Origin: CAUZFZ01 sp963579025
Lineage (GTDB): Bacteria > Planctomycetota > Planctomycetia > Planctomycetales > Planctomycetaceae
Length of the DNA: 13,598 nucleotides
Direction of reading: 5' to 3'
NCBI GenBank assembly: GCA_963579025.1
Contig: CAUZFZ010000220.1
Coordinates: forward strand, 1 to 13,598
Shown: piece by piece, positions 6,487 through 13,598 of the stretch
How the letters are laid out: each line of letters starts with the position of its first letter
Position numbering within the stretch: position 1 is the first letter of the stretch
Program-made: the position numbers and the translations under genes
The notes under the pieces: model-generated
Databases searched by the model: none
What the model saw: the letters and a program-made list of their open reading frames with translations, nothing else
Told to the model about the DNA's origin: nothing

Positions 6487-7992
6487 TCACGCAATCAGAT
6501 CGTGAATCACGTGCCCATGCACGTCCGTCAGCCGAAAATCCCGACCCTGATAGCGATAGGTCAGTCGCTTGTGATCGATTCCCATCAGATGCAGGATCGT
6601 GGCATTGAGGTCGTGAATATGCATCGTGCCCGGAGTCCACTTTTCTTTGCTCGGCTGCGGAGTCAGCGTGTTTCCCTCGGCATCGGCAATGTTGTAGCCG
6701 TAATCGTCGGTCTGGCCATAAGTGATCCCCGGCTTGACGCCGCCGCCGGCCATCCATGTGGTGAAACACCTGGGGTGATGATCGCGTCCGTAGTTTTCTC
6801 GTGTCAGGTTGCCCTGGCAGTAGGCAGTCCGCCCAAACTCGCCGCCCCAGACGACCAGTGTTTCGTCCAGCATGCCTCGCTGTCGGAGATCCTTGATCAA
6901 TCCGGCACAGCCCTGATCGATGTCCTTGCATTGCGACCCGTGTTCGCGCGGCAATCCGCCATGCGCATCCCATCCGCGATGGAAGACCTGGATGTTTCGC
7001 ACACCCCGTTCGGCCAGTCGGCGGGCATTCAGGCAGCATGCCGCAAACGTGCCCGGAGTGCGGGCGTCTTCACCGTATAGCTCGAAGGTCTCCTTACTCT
7101 CGTCGGACAGATCCATCAGCTCCGGCACGGACGTCTGCATGCGGTACGCCATTTCATGCTGCCGGATGCGGGACAGGACTTCCGGATCGGCAAAGCGTTC
7201 GTACTGTCCACGGTTCAGAGCGGTGAGCGCATCAAGCTGCGCGCGACGGTCGGCACTTGTGACACCAGCAGGATTGCTCAGATACAGCAACGGGTCGCCC
7301 TGGCTGCGCAGCAGCATGCCCTGATGATCGGACGACAGAAAGCCGGGGCCCCACAGGCGATTGAACAGACTCTGTTCCGCGAAACTCGTGCGAGCGTGCA
7401 TCACCACATAATGCGGCAGGTTTTCGTTGGCGCTGCCCAGACCATAGCTCAACCAGGCACCCAGGCTGGGACGTCCGGGAATCTGACTTCCGGTCTGAAT
7501 GTAGGTAATCGCTGGATCATGGTTGATGGCCTCCGTGAACGTGCTGTAAGTCACGCATAGTTCTTTGGCGACGGTTGCCGTATGCGGCAGCAATTCGCTG
7601 GTCCACAGTCCGCCATCGTTGTTGTCGCGCTTTGTGAACTTGTATTTCGTAGGGCAGACGGGAAAACCGCTTTTCTGGTTAGCGGTCATCCCGGTGACCC
7701 GCTGACCATCTCGAATGTGATCCGGCAACTGCTTATTGAACATCGCCTGCATCTGCGGCTTGTAATCCCACAGGTCCAGGTGACTCGGTCCTCCACTCAT
7801 GAAGAGGTAGATCACACGCTTTGCCTTCGACGTGTGGTGCGGCTCTTCGAGCACTCCCTTACCTTCAGCCTGCAAATCTGCGCCAAGCAGATGGGCCAGC
7901 GAGGCCGTACCAAGGCCGAGCGCCGAACGACCCAGAAGCTGCCGGCGAGTCACCATCAATTCGTGTTCGCGGATCGGATTGCTGTGTTCCAT
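6487..7992 (-). CDS. DUF1501 protein with Tat signal
   Basis: A 501-residue member of the DUF1501 family, a planctomycete-enriched exported family related to sulfatase/alkaline-phosphatase-fold proteins with no settled function. The N-terminus carries a twin-arginine signal (TRRQLLGRSALGLG at 15-28, then a hydrophobic run ending about residue 42), implying export in folded form, possibly with metal. Family hallmarks are in order: LFMSGGPSHLDLWDYKP (63-79), NHDPA (157-161), FHRGWDAHGG (337-346), VVWGGEFGRT (380-389), GRDHHPRCFTTWMAGGG (402-418), and HDLNATILHLMGID (460-473) near the C-terminus. The conserved His/Asp residues in these blocks are candidate metal ligands. The frame is open to an ATG at 8070, but that would overlap the upstream gene by 58 nt; GAAGGG (minus strand, 8000-8005), 7 nt before the ATG at 7992, supports the chosen start. 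Its start lies 20 nt after the PSD1 stop codon, so the two are surely co-transcribed. Confidence 0.93.
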   Translation of the reverse strand: MEHSNPIREHELMVTRRQLLGRSALGLGTASLAHLLGADLQAEGKGVLEEPHHTSKAKRVIYLFMSGGPSHLDLWDYKPQMQAMFNKQLPDHIRDGQRVTGMTANQKSGFPVCPTKYKFTKRDNNDGGLWTSELLPHTATVAKELCVTYSTFTEAINHDPAITYIQTGSQIPGRPSLGAWLSYGLGSANENLPHYVVMHARTSFAEQSLFNRLWGPGFLSSDHQGMLLRSQGDPLLYLSNPAGVTSADRRAQLDALTALNRGQYERFADPEVLSRIRQHEMAYRMQTSVPELMDLSDESKETFELYGEDARTPGTFAACCLNARRLAERGVRNIQVFHRGWDAHGGLPREHGSQCKDIDQGCAGLIKDLRQRGMLDETLVVWGGEFGRTAYCQGNLTRENYGRDHHPRCFTTWMAGGGVKPGITYGQTDDYGYNIADAEGNTLTPQPSKEKWTPGTMHIHDLNATILHLMGIDHKRLTYRYQGRDFRLTDVHGHVIHDLIA

Positions 7993-7999
7993 CGGGATG

Positions 8000-8005
8000 C
8001 CCTTC
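8000..8005 (-). promoter_or_regulatory. Ribosome binding site deciding the DUF1501 start
   Basis: GAAGGG on the minus strand, 7 nt before the ATG at 7992 and inside the 20-nt gap after the PSD1 stop codon. It argues against the longer overlapping frame from 8070. Confidence 0.65.
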
Positions 8006-8012
8006 AATTGAA

Positions 8013-10475
8013 TCAGTACAGCAGAATGGCGACGTCGCTCGCCAGAACTGTGACGGCGACTTGAGCCCACGCTGCGTGTTCCGCGGAGTTCAGCGTCTCG
8101 TCGCGTGGCGTGTCGCCGGTTGAAAGCAAAGCCACGGCGTCCTTCTCAGCACCGTTGTATCGCTGCTTCATAAACGTCAGCAGCGCGTGACAGGCCTGAC
8201 GCTCGTGATCCGTCGGAACTCGACAGGCCAGCAGGCGGAACAGTACGTCGAGCCGGGCGTCATCGTTGTCCGCCCCGAGCAGAAGACGCTCTGCCAGCTT
8301 GCGCGACATTTCAACGCGCTGCGTCTCATTCAAAAGTCCCAGTGACTGCTGCGCCGTGCTGGTACGTGATCTTCGCACGCAACTCGATTCGCGATCGGGT
8401 GCATCGAACAGAGTCATCATGGGATGGGGACTGGTTCGCTTCCAGTAGACATACAGGCTGCGGCGATACAACAACCGTCCCTTGGATCGCTCGTACTTTT
8501 TCGTGTTGCTGCCGGGGTGAGCGAGCGCCAGCCACATGCCTGCCGGCTGATACGGTTTAACCCCCTCGCCACCCATGCGCGGATCAAGCAACTGACTGGA
8601 CCACAGCGCCAAGTCGCGCAGGATTTCCGCATCCAGCCGGTGCCGTGGACCACGAGCCAACAGTCGGTTCTCCGGGTCTGCGACGTCCGTCCGCCGGTTC
8701 GACTGCTGACGGAAGGTGCGGCTGGTCACCATCAGCCTCAGCATGTGTTTCAGATTCCACCCGCTGTCGTGCAGTTCGACAGCCAGCCAGTCCAGCAGTT
8801 GCGGGTGCGTCGGTTGCTGACCCTGCAATCCAAAGTCTTCGGGAGTTCGAACCAGTCCTTCGCCAAAGGTGCGTTGCCAGATGCGATTGATCAGGACTCG
8901 CGCGACAAGCGGGTGCTCGCGGGTCGTCAGCCACTGGGCCAGTCCCAGCCTGTTGCGAGGCGCGTCGTCAGGCAATCCTCCCATGACCGACACGATGCCT
9001 GGTTCCAACGGGTCGCCCAGCGGCAGGTTGTATTCGCCGCGACTCAGGACATGAGTGTTTCTCCGAGTCGGCAGGTCCTTTGCCACCAGAGTGGTGGTGA
9101 AGCCGGCCTTTGCAGCGGCCAGACGCTTTAGCGTCGCGGACCCAGCATCGATCAACTTCAGCCGAGCCAGCGGCCCGTCCTTCTCGGCGAGCAACAGCAG
9201 TCGAGTTCTGGCGTCTCCGTTCCGCCATTCGACGATCGCTGTGACGTCCAGACCACCTGCCTTTTCGATGGCTGTACTCGCGCGATGAATCAGCTCGTCC
9301 CGATCCTTCGTTAACTGATGCCAGTTTTGCCAGGCCGTCTGGTCCCTCGGCGCTTTGATGGTCGGGCCGTATTCGTATTTGTTGCCGTCCATCGACGGTT
9401 CGGCCGTACTGTTGAAGAACGCCAGCAATCGGTAGTACTCGGTCTGGGGAATCGGGTCGTACTTGTGCGTGTGACAGCGGGCGCACGTGAGCGACATCCC
9501 CAGGAACACCGTGCCCAGCGTCTCCACACGGTCGAAATTGTTCTTCATCTGGAACTCTGCCGGGATCGCTCCGCCTTCGCCGGTTGTGGGGTTAAGACGC
9601 ACGTAACCGGTCGCGACCAATTGCTCGATGGTCGGTGAGGGCAGCAGATCTCCGGCAAGCTGCCAGGTGATGAAATCATCCAAGGGCAGATTCTGATTGA
9701 GGGCCAGGACGACCCAGTCGCGATACGGATAAATCCCGCGGCGGTTATCCAGGTGCAATCCGTGAGTGTCTCCGTAGCGGACGGCGTCGAGCCAGTAACG
9801 GGCCTGATGCTCGCCAAAACGCAGACTCGCCAGCAGCTCATCGACGAGCCGCTCGTATGCGTCATCACTCTCGTCGGCGAGGAATTCATCGAGCTGCTCT
9901 GGTTGTGGAGGCAACCCCGTGAGCACCAATGCAACACGCCGAGCCAATGTTGCTCGATCCGCCGACGCGGCGAAGTCGATTCCTGCAGTTCGCAGACGAT
10001 CCTGAATGAAGGCATCGATCGCGTCGCTGCCAACGGCCTTCGCATTACGTGGCGGTTTCACCTTTTGAGGCCGTACGAAGGCCCAGTGTTGAGCGTACTT
10101 CCCACCCTGACGGACCCAGCGAGTGATCAGGTCCCGCTCGTGCGGCGTGAGCTTCTTTTCAGCCTCTTCAGGCGGCATGGGGGCGTCGGTTGAATGAATC
10201 CGTTTCAGGATGGCGCTGTTTTCGGGAGCGTCCGGATCGATGGCCCGATAACCGCCGCGGTCCGCTGTCGCGGTGGCGAACGCATCCAGCCGCAGGCCGT
10301 CTTTGTCCTTAGCGTCCGGGCCATGGCAGACGAAGCACTTGTTCGAGAGCACCGGCAGAATCTCGCGAGCAAAATCGACCGGAGTCGAATCGCGGACGTC
10401 ATCGGCACGCAGCGGACCACTCGCCAATCCAGCGACGACAATCCAGACCGGAGCAACGTTGAGTGTCATTCGCAT
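8013..10475 (-). CDS. PSD1-type cytochrome (PSCyt1-DUF1549-DUF1553)
   Basis: An 820-residue exported protein with the planctomycete PSD1 architecture. Residues 1-24 form a signal peptide (cleavage near LRADD). The PSCyt1 c-type cytochrome domain spans about 33-125, with the haem site C47-F-V-C50-H51 and Met100 in DAPMPP as the likely distal ligand. DUF1549 follows at about 150-357, ending with a second CxxCH (C331-A-R-C334-H335) in the family-typical CARCHTHKYDPI. DUF1553 spans about 475-770 with RNRLGLAQWLTTREHPLVAR, NRIWQRTFGEGLVRTPEDFG and RLDAEILRDLAL. The linker between DUF1549 and DUF1553 is short (about 120 residues); some relatives carry extra domains there. A periplasmic redox role coupled to the adjacent DUF1501 protein is inferred from family co-occurrence; no reaction is established. 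No strong ribosome binding site is seen before the ATG at 10475, and the ATG at 10469 is an alternative. Confidence 0.93.
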   Translation of the reverse strand: MRMTLNVAPVWIVVAGLASGPLRADDVRDSTPVDFAREILPVLSNKCFVCHGPDAKDKDGLRLDAFATATADRGGYRAIDPDAPENSAILKRIHSTDAPMPPEEAEKKLTPHERDLITRWVRQGGKYAQHWAFVRPQKVKPPRNAKAVGSDAIDAFIQDRLRTAGIDFAASADRATLARRVALVLTGLPPQPEQLDEFLADESDDAYERLVDELLASLRFGEHQARYWLDAVRYGDTHGLHLDNRRGIYPYRDWVVLALNQNLPLDDFITWQLAGDLLPSPTIEQLVATGYVRLNPTTGEGGAIPAEFQMKNNFDRVETLGTVFLGMSLTCARCHTHKYDPIPQTEYYRLLAFFNSTAEPSMDGNKYEYGPTIKAPRDQTAWQNWHQLTKDRDELIHRASTAIEKAGGLDVTAIVEWRNGDARTRLLLLAEKDGPLARLKLIDAGSATLKRLAAAKAGFTTTLVAKDLPTRRNTHVLSRGEYNLPLGDPLEPGIVSVMGGLPDDAPRNRLGLAQWLTTREHPLVARVLINRIWQRTFGEGLVRTPEDFGLQGQQPTHPQLLDWLAVELHDSGWNLKHMLRLMVTSRTFRQQSNRRTDVADPENRLLARGPRHRLDAEILRDLALWSSQLLDPRMGGEGVKPYQPAGMWLALAHPGSNTKKYERSKGRLLYRRSLYVYWKRTSPHPMMTLFDAPDRESSCVRRSRTSTAQQSLGLLNETQRVEMSRKLAERLLLGADNDDARLDVLFRLLACRVPTDHERQACHALLTFMKQRYNGAEKDAVALLSTGDTPRDETLNSAEHAAWAQVAVTVLASDVAILLY

Positions 10476-10667
10476 GTCGTCACATTTCTATACTGGTGAG
10501 CGGCAATCTGGTGCGTCTGGCATGCGTGGCTGGCCGTGCCGCGTGAAATCAGGCCTTTCCGATGCTGGCCGGATTATGGTCGCTTCCGGATTGAAGCATC
10601 CAGCCTCAGTCGCGACTCCCACTCAGCGAGGATAACAGTCTGAACAATCGCGGGCCGGAATGAGCGT
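10476..10667. other. Divergent intergenic region between PSD1 and STAS-cupin genes
   Basis: 192 nt that must hold the promoters of the minus-strand PSD1 block and the plus-strand STAS-cupin-STAS gene. A TATAGA on the minus strand (10487-10492) resembles a -10 box but has no matching -35 and would leave almost no leader before the ATG. I can support no specific promoter or operator. Confidence 0.4.
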
Positions 10668-11906
10668 ATGCACCATGTGAATTGCCGATCGATGGAAGGC
10701 CGGATAAATGTACGCATACGACACACCGGGACGGGACACATGCTTGATCTTAAATTCGCCGACACGGAATTTCATGAGCACGGTGTCATTGTGCGTCTGA
10801 CGAGTCTGGTCGACCCGTACAACTTTGAGACAATGATTCAGCAACTGGAGCCCTTCGTTTCTAAGGAGAGACCCGAGTGGCTGCTGCTGGATTTCGCCGG
10901 CTCGGGCTACCTGCAGTCGAGTGTTCTGGGCCAACTGACTCGCCTGGTGAAAGTGTCGAAGAGGGCTCACACCGGATTGCAGGTGTGCAATCTGACGAGC
11001 AACAACCGCAAGGTGCTGCAGGTCACACGCCTGGACCAATTGATCGACGTTTACACGACTGAAGCGGCCGCGGTGGCGAAGTGGGAGAAACGGACGTCGA
11101 CCGCACTGGCCGGTGATGGCGGCGCTGCCGCCCGCAGACTGCCCGAAACGTTTGCGAGCTTCATCGCGAAACGAGATCGCCAGGCATCCGTCGAACCGCA
11201 CCCGTGGGGGAAAATCGTCTGGACTGCCGGTCCCGGAGTGACACCATCGTCGCTCCTGCGCGTCGGACGCATGGAAATCGCAAGCGGTCAGGCTGTCCCG
11301 TTTCACCGACACCCGGGTATGGAGGAAGTCCTCTACGTCCTGGCCGGACAGATTGAGCAGTGGATCGACCAGAAGAGTACGTCCCTGTCACCGGGAGACT
11401 CCGCCACGATCCCCCAGGATGCCGTGCATGCGACTCGAAATCTGCAGTCCAGTACTGCGGAGGTTCTGCTGATGCACAGCCCGGTCCGCAACGATGTCGA
11501 CTCGACTGTGGACGTCAGTAAGTCAGAGCCCTGGAAGTCGCTCGCGCTGAAAGGCCGATTCCCCGATTTCGATATCCGACAACGCAAAGACACGCTCGTG
11601 GCCCGACTCACAAACCGTGATCTTATCGATCAGTCCAGCATCGCAACGTTTCGATCAGCACTCGCTGATCTCGACGGCGCCTTCAGTCCGCGCCGACTGG
11701 TCATCGACTTCAGTGGGACCGGTATACTGTCCAGTACCGTCCTGGGAATTCTGATGGAGCGATACAAACTTATGAATGGCAGCCAGCGTGCAATCTGTGT
11801 GTGTGGCCTGTCGAAAGAGACTCAGGAAGTCTTCGATTTGACGCAACTCACACGCTGCGTCCCGACCTTCCCGACCGCGGAGATGGCCATCGCAGCATCG
11901 CAGTGA
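10668..11906 (+). CDS. STAS-cupin-STAS domain protein
   Basis: A 412-residue soluble protein with no signal peptide or membrane segment. Residues about 25-137 form a STAS-like domain (anti-sigma-factor-antagonist fold) with the core LLLDFAGSGYLQSSVLGQL (72-90). Residues about 190-272 form a cupin with a near-perfect motif 1, G207-x5-H213-x-H215-x4-E220-x6-G227, and motif 2, G243-x5-P249..H254-x3-N258, so the 3-His/1-Glu metal site is complete; only the motif-2 Gly is Asp251. Residues about 299-410 form a second STAS-like domain with LVIDFSGTGILSSTVLGIL (344-362). At the position phosphorylated in SpoIIAA-type proteins it keeps Ser85 and Thr357. A phospho-switched regulator that senses a small ligand through the cupin is a reasonable inference. 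No partner kinase, phosphatase or sigma factor is in the window. The start is uncertain: ATGs at 10668, 10692 and 10740 are in frame, and the last is preceded by GGGA with 8-nt spacing and lies at the domain edge. gdhA follows after 87 nt. Confidence 0.82.
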   Translation: MHHVNCRSMEGRINVRIRHTGTGHMLDLKFADTEFHEHGVIVRLTSLVDPYNFETMIQQLEPFVSKERPEWLLLDFAGSGYLQSSVLGQLTRLVKVSKRAHTGLQVCNLTSNNRKVLQVTRLDQLIDVYTTEAAAVAKWEKRTSTALAGDGGAAARRLPETFASFIAKRDRQASVEPHPWGKIVWTAGPGVTPSSLLRVGRMEIASGQAVPFHRHPGMEEVLYVLAGQIEQWIDQKSTSLSPGDSATIPQDAVHATRNLQSSTAEVLLMHSPVRNDVDSTVDVSKSEPWKSLALKGRFPDFDIRQRKDTLVARLTNRDLIDQSSIATFRSALADLDGAFSPRRLVIDFSGTGILSSTVLGILMERYKLMNGSQRAICVCGLSKETQEVFDLTQLTRCVPTFPTAEMAIAASQ

Positions 11907-11920
11907 CACGGTTTTTCTGA

Positions 11921-11954
11921 CTCGATTGTAAATCGTCCATCTCGTCCGTAAATC
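11921..11954 (+). promoter_or_regulatory. Repeated CTCG-N3-GTAAATC boxes upstream of gdhA
   Basis: The pattern CTCG-N3-GTAAATC occurs at 11921-11934 and again at 11941-11954, exactly 20 bp apart, which is about two helical turns. The first copy also contains the dyad GATT-GTA-AATC (11924-11934). A weak promoter overlaps it: TTGTAA (11926-11931), 17 bp, TAAATC (11949-11954). Tandem same-face boxes suit a transcription factor site controlling glutamate dehydrogenase, for example in response to nitrogen, but no regulator is identified. Confidence 0.35.
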
Positions 11955-11980
11955 ACATCTGAGCCCGTTTCCAGTTTCGA

Positions 11981-11986
11981 GAGGAG
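11981..11986 (+). promoter_or_regulatory. Strong ribosome binding site of gdhA
   Basis: GAGGAG, 7 nt before the ATG at 11994; the best Shine-Dalgarno match in the window. It shows gdhA is translated independently of the upstream gene. Confidence 0.75.
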
Positions 11987-11993
11987 TGCTTCC

Positions 11994-13352
11994 ATGGCAG
12001 ACAACACAGCAGTCCAGGCAGAAACCACGGCCTTTATGAAAGGTCTCATCAAGCGCAACCCGGGTGAGCCCGAGTTTCATCAGGCTGTTGATGAGGTTGT
12101 CGGGTCGCTCATGCCGTTCGTGATGGAACACACGGAGTACAAAGACGCCGCCATCCTGGAGCGTATGACCGAACCGGACCGCGTGATCATCTTCCGGGTC
12201 GGCTGGACGGACGACGCCGGTAACGTGCGAACCAACCGCGCCTGGCGAGTCCAGTTCAACAACTCAATCGGCCCCTATAAGGGCGGCATGCGATTTCATC
12301 CGTCGGTAACGCTGGGCACTTTGAAGTTTCTCGGATTCGAACAGTGCTTCAAGAACGCCTTGACTGGTCTTCCGATGGGCGGAGGCAAAGGCGGCTCGAA
12401 CTTCAATCCGAAGGGCAAGAGCGACCGCGAAGTCATGCGCTTCTGCCAGTCGCTGATGATCGAACTCTCACGACACATCGGTGAAGATACCGACGTCCCG
12501 GCTGGTGACATCGGGGTTGGAGCCCGTGAGATCAGCTACATGTTCGGCCAGTACAAGCGTCTGGAAAACCGCTTCGTCGGCGTGTTGACTGGCAAGGGTC
12601 TGTCGTTCGGCGGAAGTCTGGTCCGCACCGAGGCCACCGGCTTCGGGGCGACGTACTTCATGCAGAATATGCTGGCGACCAAAGGGGACAGCATCGAGGG
12701 TAAGGTCGCGACCGTTTCCGGTTCCGGGAATGTCGCCCTGTACTGCATGAAGAAGATCGAAGCCCTTGGCGGCAAGGTCGTGACTGCGTCTGATTCAGGC
12801 GGAACGATTTACGATCCGAACGGCATCACGCCCGAGAAGTGGGAATTCATCCGCGAGCTCAAAGAAGACCGTCGCGGTCGCATCAAAGAATACGCCGAAA
12901 AGTTTGGCTGCGAGTACAGGGAAGGCCAGCGTCCCTGGAGCGTCAAATGCGATCTGGCGTTTCCGTGTGCCACACAGAACGAACTCGAGTTAGACGATGC
13001 GAAAGCGCTGATTGACAACGGTGTGATTGCCGTTTCCGAAGGTGCCAACATGCCCTCGACCATGGACGCCATTCATGCATTCCAGCATGCGAAGATTCCA
13101 TTTGCCCCAGGCAAAGCGTCCAACGCTGGCGGCGTGGGCGTGTCTGGTCTCGAACAGAGTCAGAATGCACTCCGGATCGCCTGGAGCGCCGAGGAAGTTG
13201 ACGGTCGTTTGAAGGACATGATGAAAGACATTCACGACAAGTGTGTCGAATACGGCACGGAGTCGGATGGCTATGTCAATTACGTCAACGGAGCCAACAT
13301 CGGCGGCTTCGTGAAAGTCGCCGATGCCATGCTGGCTTATGGCGTCGTCTGA
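11994..13352 (+). CDS. gdhA: Glutamate dehydrogenase, NADP-type
   Basis: A 452-residue cytosolic enzyme that interconverts 2-oxoglutarate plus ammonium and glutamate, here probably for ammonium assimilation. Its length matches the hexameric NADP-dependent family (about 450 residues). Substrate-domain motifs are present: GPYKGGMRFHPSV (93-105), FEQCFKNALTGLPMGGGKGG (115-134) with the catalytic Lys132, and VPAGDIGVGAREI (168-180) with Asp172. The Rossmann domain begins with TVSGSGNVALY (240-250), and its second strand ends in TASDSGGTIYDP, where Ser rather than an acidic residue in the specificity position favours NADP(H). The C-terminal GKASNAGGVGVSGLEQSQNA block and the YVNGANIGGFVKVADAM end are intact. 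The start is fixed by GAGGAG at 11981-11986. It follows the STAS-cupin-STAS gene by 87 nt on the same strand; co-transcription is possible, but the gap carries its own candidate regulatory repeats. Confidence 0.97.
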   Translation: MADNTAVQAETTAFMKGLIKRNPGEPEFHQAVDEVVGSLMPFVMEHTEYKDAAILERMTEPDRVIIFRVGWTDDAGNVRTNRAWRVQFNNSIGPYKGGMRFHPSVTLGTLKFLGFEQCFKNALTGLPMGGGKGGSNFNPKGKSDREVMRFCQSLMIELSRHIGEDTDVPAGDIGVGAREISYMFGQYKRLENRFVGVLTGKGLSFGGSLVRTEATGFGATYFMQNMLATKGDSIEGKVATVSGSGNVALYCMKKIEALGGKVVTASDSGGTIYDPNGITPEKWEFIRELKEDRRGRIKEYAEKFGCEYREGQRPWSVKCDLAFPCATQNELELDDAKALIDNGVIAVSEGANMPSTMDAIHAFQHAKIPFAPGKASNAGGVGVSGLEQSQNALRIAWSAEEVDGRLKDMMKDIHDKCVEYGTESDGYVNYVNGANIGGFVKVADAMLAYGVV

Positions 13353-13388
13353 TCTTAGCAGTCTGTTTAAACACTCCTTGCCGTGTGT

Positions 13389-13410
13389 GCCACTGGCTTT
13401 GCGCAGTGGC
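13389..13410. repeat. Hairpin downstream of gdhA, possible dispersed repeat or terminator
   Basis: GCCACTG (13389-13395) and CAGTGGC (13404-13410) are exact reverse complements around an 8-nt GCTTTGCG loop, 36 nt after the gdhA stop codon. The TGTGCCACTGGC context resembles short dispersed hairpins I associate with planctomycete intergenic DNA; this is from memory and unverified. A T run (13425-13429) begins 14 nt after the stem, too far for a standard intrinsic terminator. Confidence 0.5.
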
Positions 13411-13512
13411 GTCCGGGATTTGAGTTTTTGCGGGATGGTTTGTCGAGTGAGGCTTGTGGAAGGGTGTCGCGGATCGATGGAGAATGATCGCAGTGGCGGG
13501 AGCGGGTTATGT

Positions 13513-13535
13513 CGGCGCATGCGGCGCATGCGGCG
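13513..13535. repeat. 9-bp tandem repeat CGGCGCATG
   Basis: Two exact copies (13513-13521 and 13522-13530) are followed by a partial third, CGGCG (13531-13535). Each junction creates GCATGC palindromes. It lies in the non-coding tail after gdhA. Confidence 0.6.
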
Positions 13536-13545
13536 GCTCGGGAAA

Positions 13546-13563
13546 CGCGGTGCGCGCACCGCG
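13546..13563. repeat. 18-bp perfect palindrome
   Basis: CGCGGTGCGCGCACCGCG is its own reverse complement, with 9-bp half-sites. As RNA it would fold as a 7-bp stem with a CGCG loop. A T run (13586-13591) lies 22 nt away, so it is not a standard terminator. A protein-binding dyad or part of a dispersed repeat is equally possible. Confidence 0.55.
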
Positions 13564-13598
13564 ACCCTATCCTCGGGCCGCTTGCTTTTTTGCGCGCC

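Noticed and set aside
10487..10492. Minus-strand TATAGA as a -10 box for the PSD1 gene.
   Set aside because: No -35 at a workable distance, and transcription would begin about 5 nt before the ATG; not enough to call a promoter.
12990..13559. 189-codon minus-strand frame overlapping the 3' end of gdhA.
   Set aside because: It is antisense to the conserved C-terminus of GdhA, begins inside the palindrome-rich tail and has no ribosome binding site or motif.
13546..13591. Palindrome plus T run as an intrinsic terminator for gdhA.
   Set aside because: The T run starts 22 nt after the palindrome, so the geometry does not fit; kept as a palindrome only.

Overview
The window looks like a chromosomal segment of a planctomycete (phylum Planctomycetota). 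The evidence is the gene content: a PSD1-type cytochrome (PSCyt1 + DUF1549 + DUF1553), a Tat-exported DUF1501 protein and a secreted PPC-domain protein in one block, next to secreted GDSL/SASA esterases. This combination is typical of that phylum. I see no tRNA, rRNA, CRISPR array, transposase, phage gene or integrase. Most of the window is densely coding.

Layout. (1) 118-2433, minus strand: a secreted SGNH hydrolase with a C-terminal helical domain (118-1461), and upstream of it a spermidine-synthase-like methyltransferase-fold protein (1525-2433). They are 63 nt apart and probably co-transcribed. (2) 2434-2777: a divergent intergenic region. (3) 2778-3995, plus strand: a secreted SASA-type carbohydrate esterase, which converges on the next block across a structured 148-nt gap. 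(4) 10475 down to 4144, minus strand: PSD1 cytochrome, DUF1501 protein (20-nt gap), then the PPC-domain protein. The last two genes are separated by 231 nt containing an inverted pair of hairpin repeats. (5) 10668-11906, plus strand: a STAS-cupin-STAS protein, divergent from PSD1. (6) 11994-13352, plus strand: NADP-type glutamate dehydrogenase. (7) 13353-13598: non-coding DNA with a hairpin, a 9-bp tandem repeat and an 18-bp perfect palindrome.

How the genes may work together. The exported PSD1, DUF1501 and PPC proteins form a block known to co-occur in planctomycetes, but its biochemistry is largely undefined. The two nearby secreted esterases suggest cell-surface polysaccharide processing; this is inference. 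The STAS-cupin-STAS protein looks like a regulatory or sensory protein: a complete cupin metal site lies between two anti-sigma-antagonist-like domains that keep Ser/Thr at the phosphoacceptor position. It lies 87 nt upstream of glutamate dehydrogenase, but a functional link is not shown.

The most interesting observations are two. First, the 45-nt inverted repeat pair at 6311-6442: every difference between the copies preserves the predicted structure, including two fully compensatory base-pair changes. Second, the STAS-cupin-STAS architecture. Gene starts were moved inward where signal peptides and ribosome binding sites required it (1525-2433, 4144-6255, 6487-7992).
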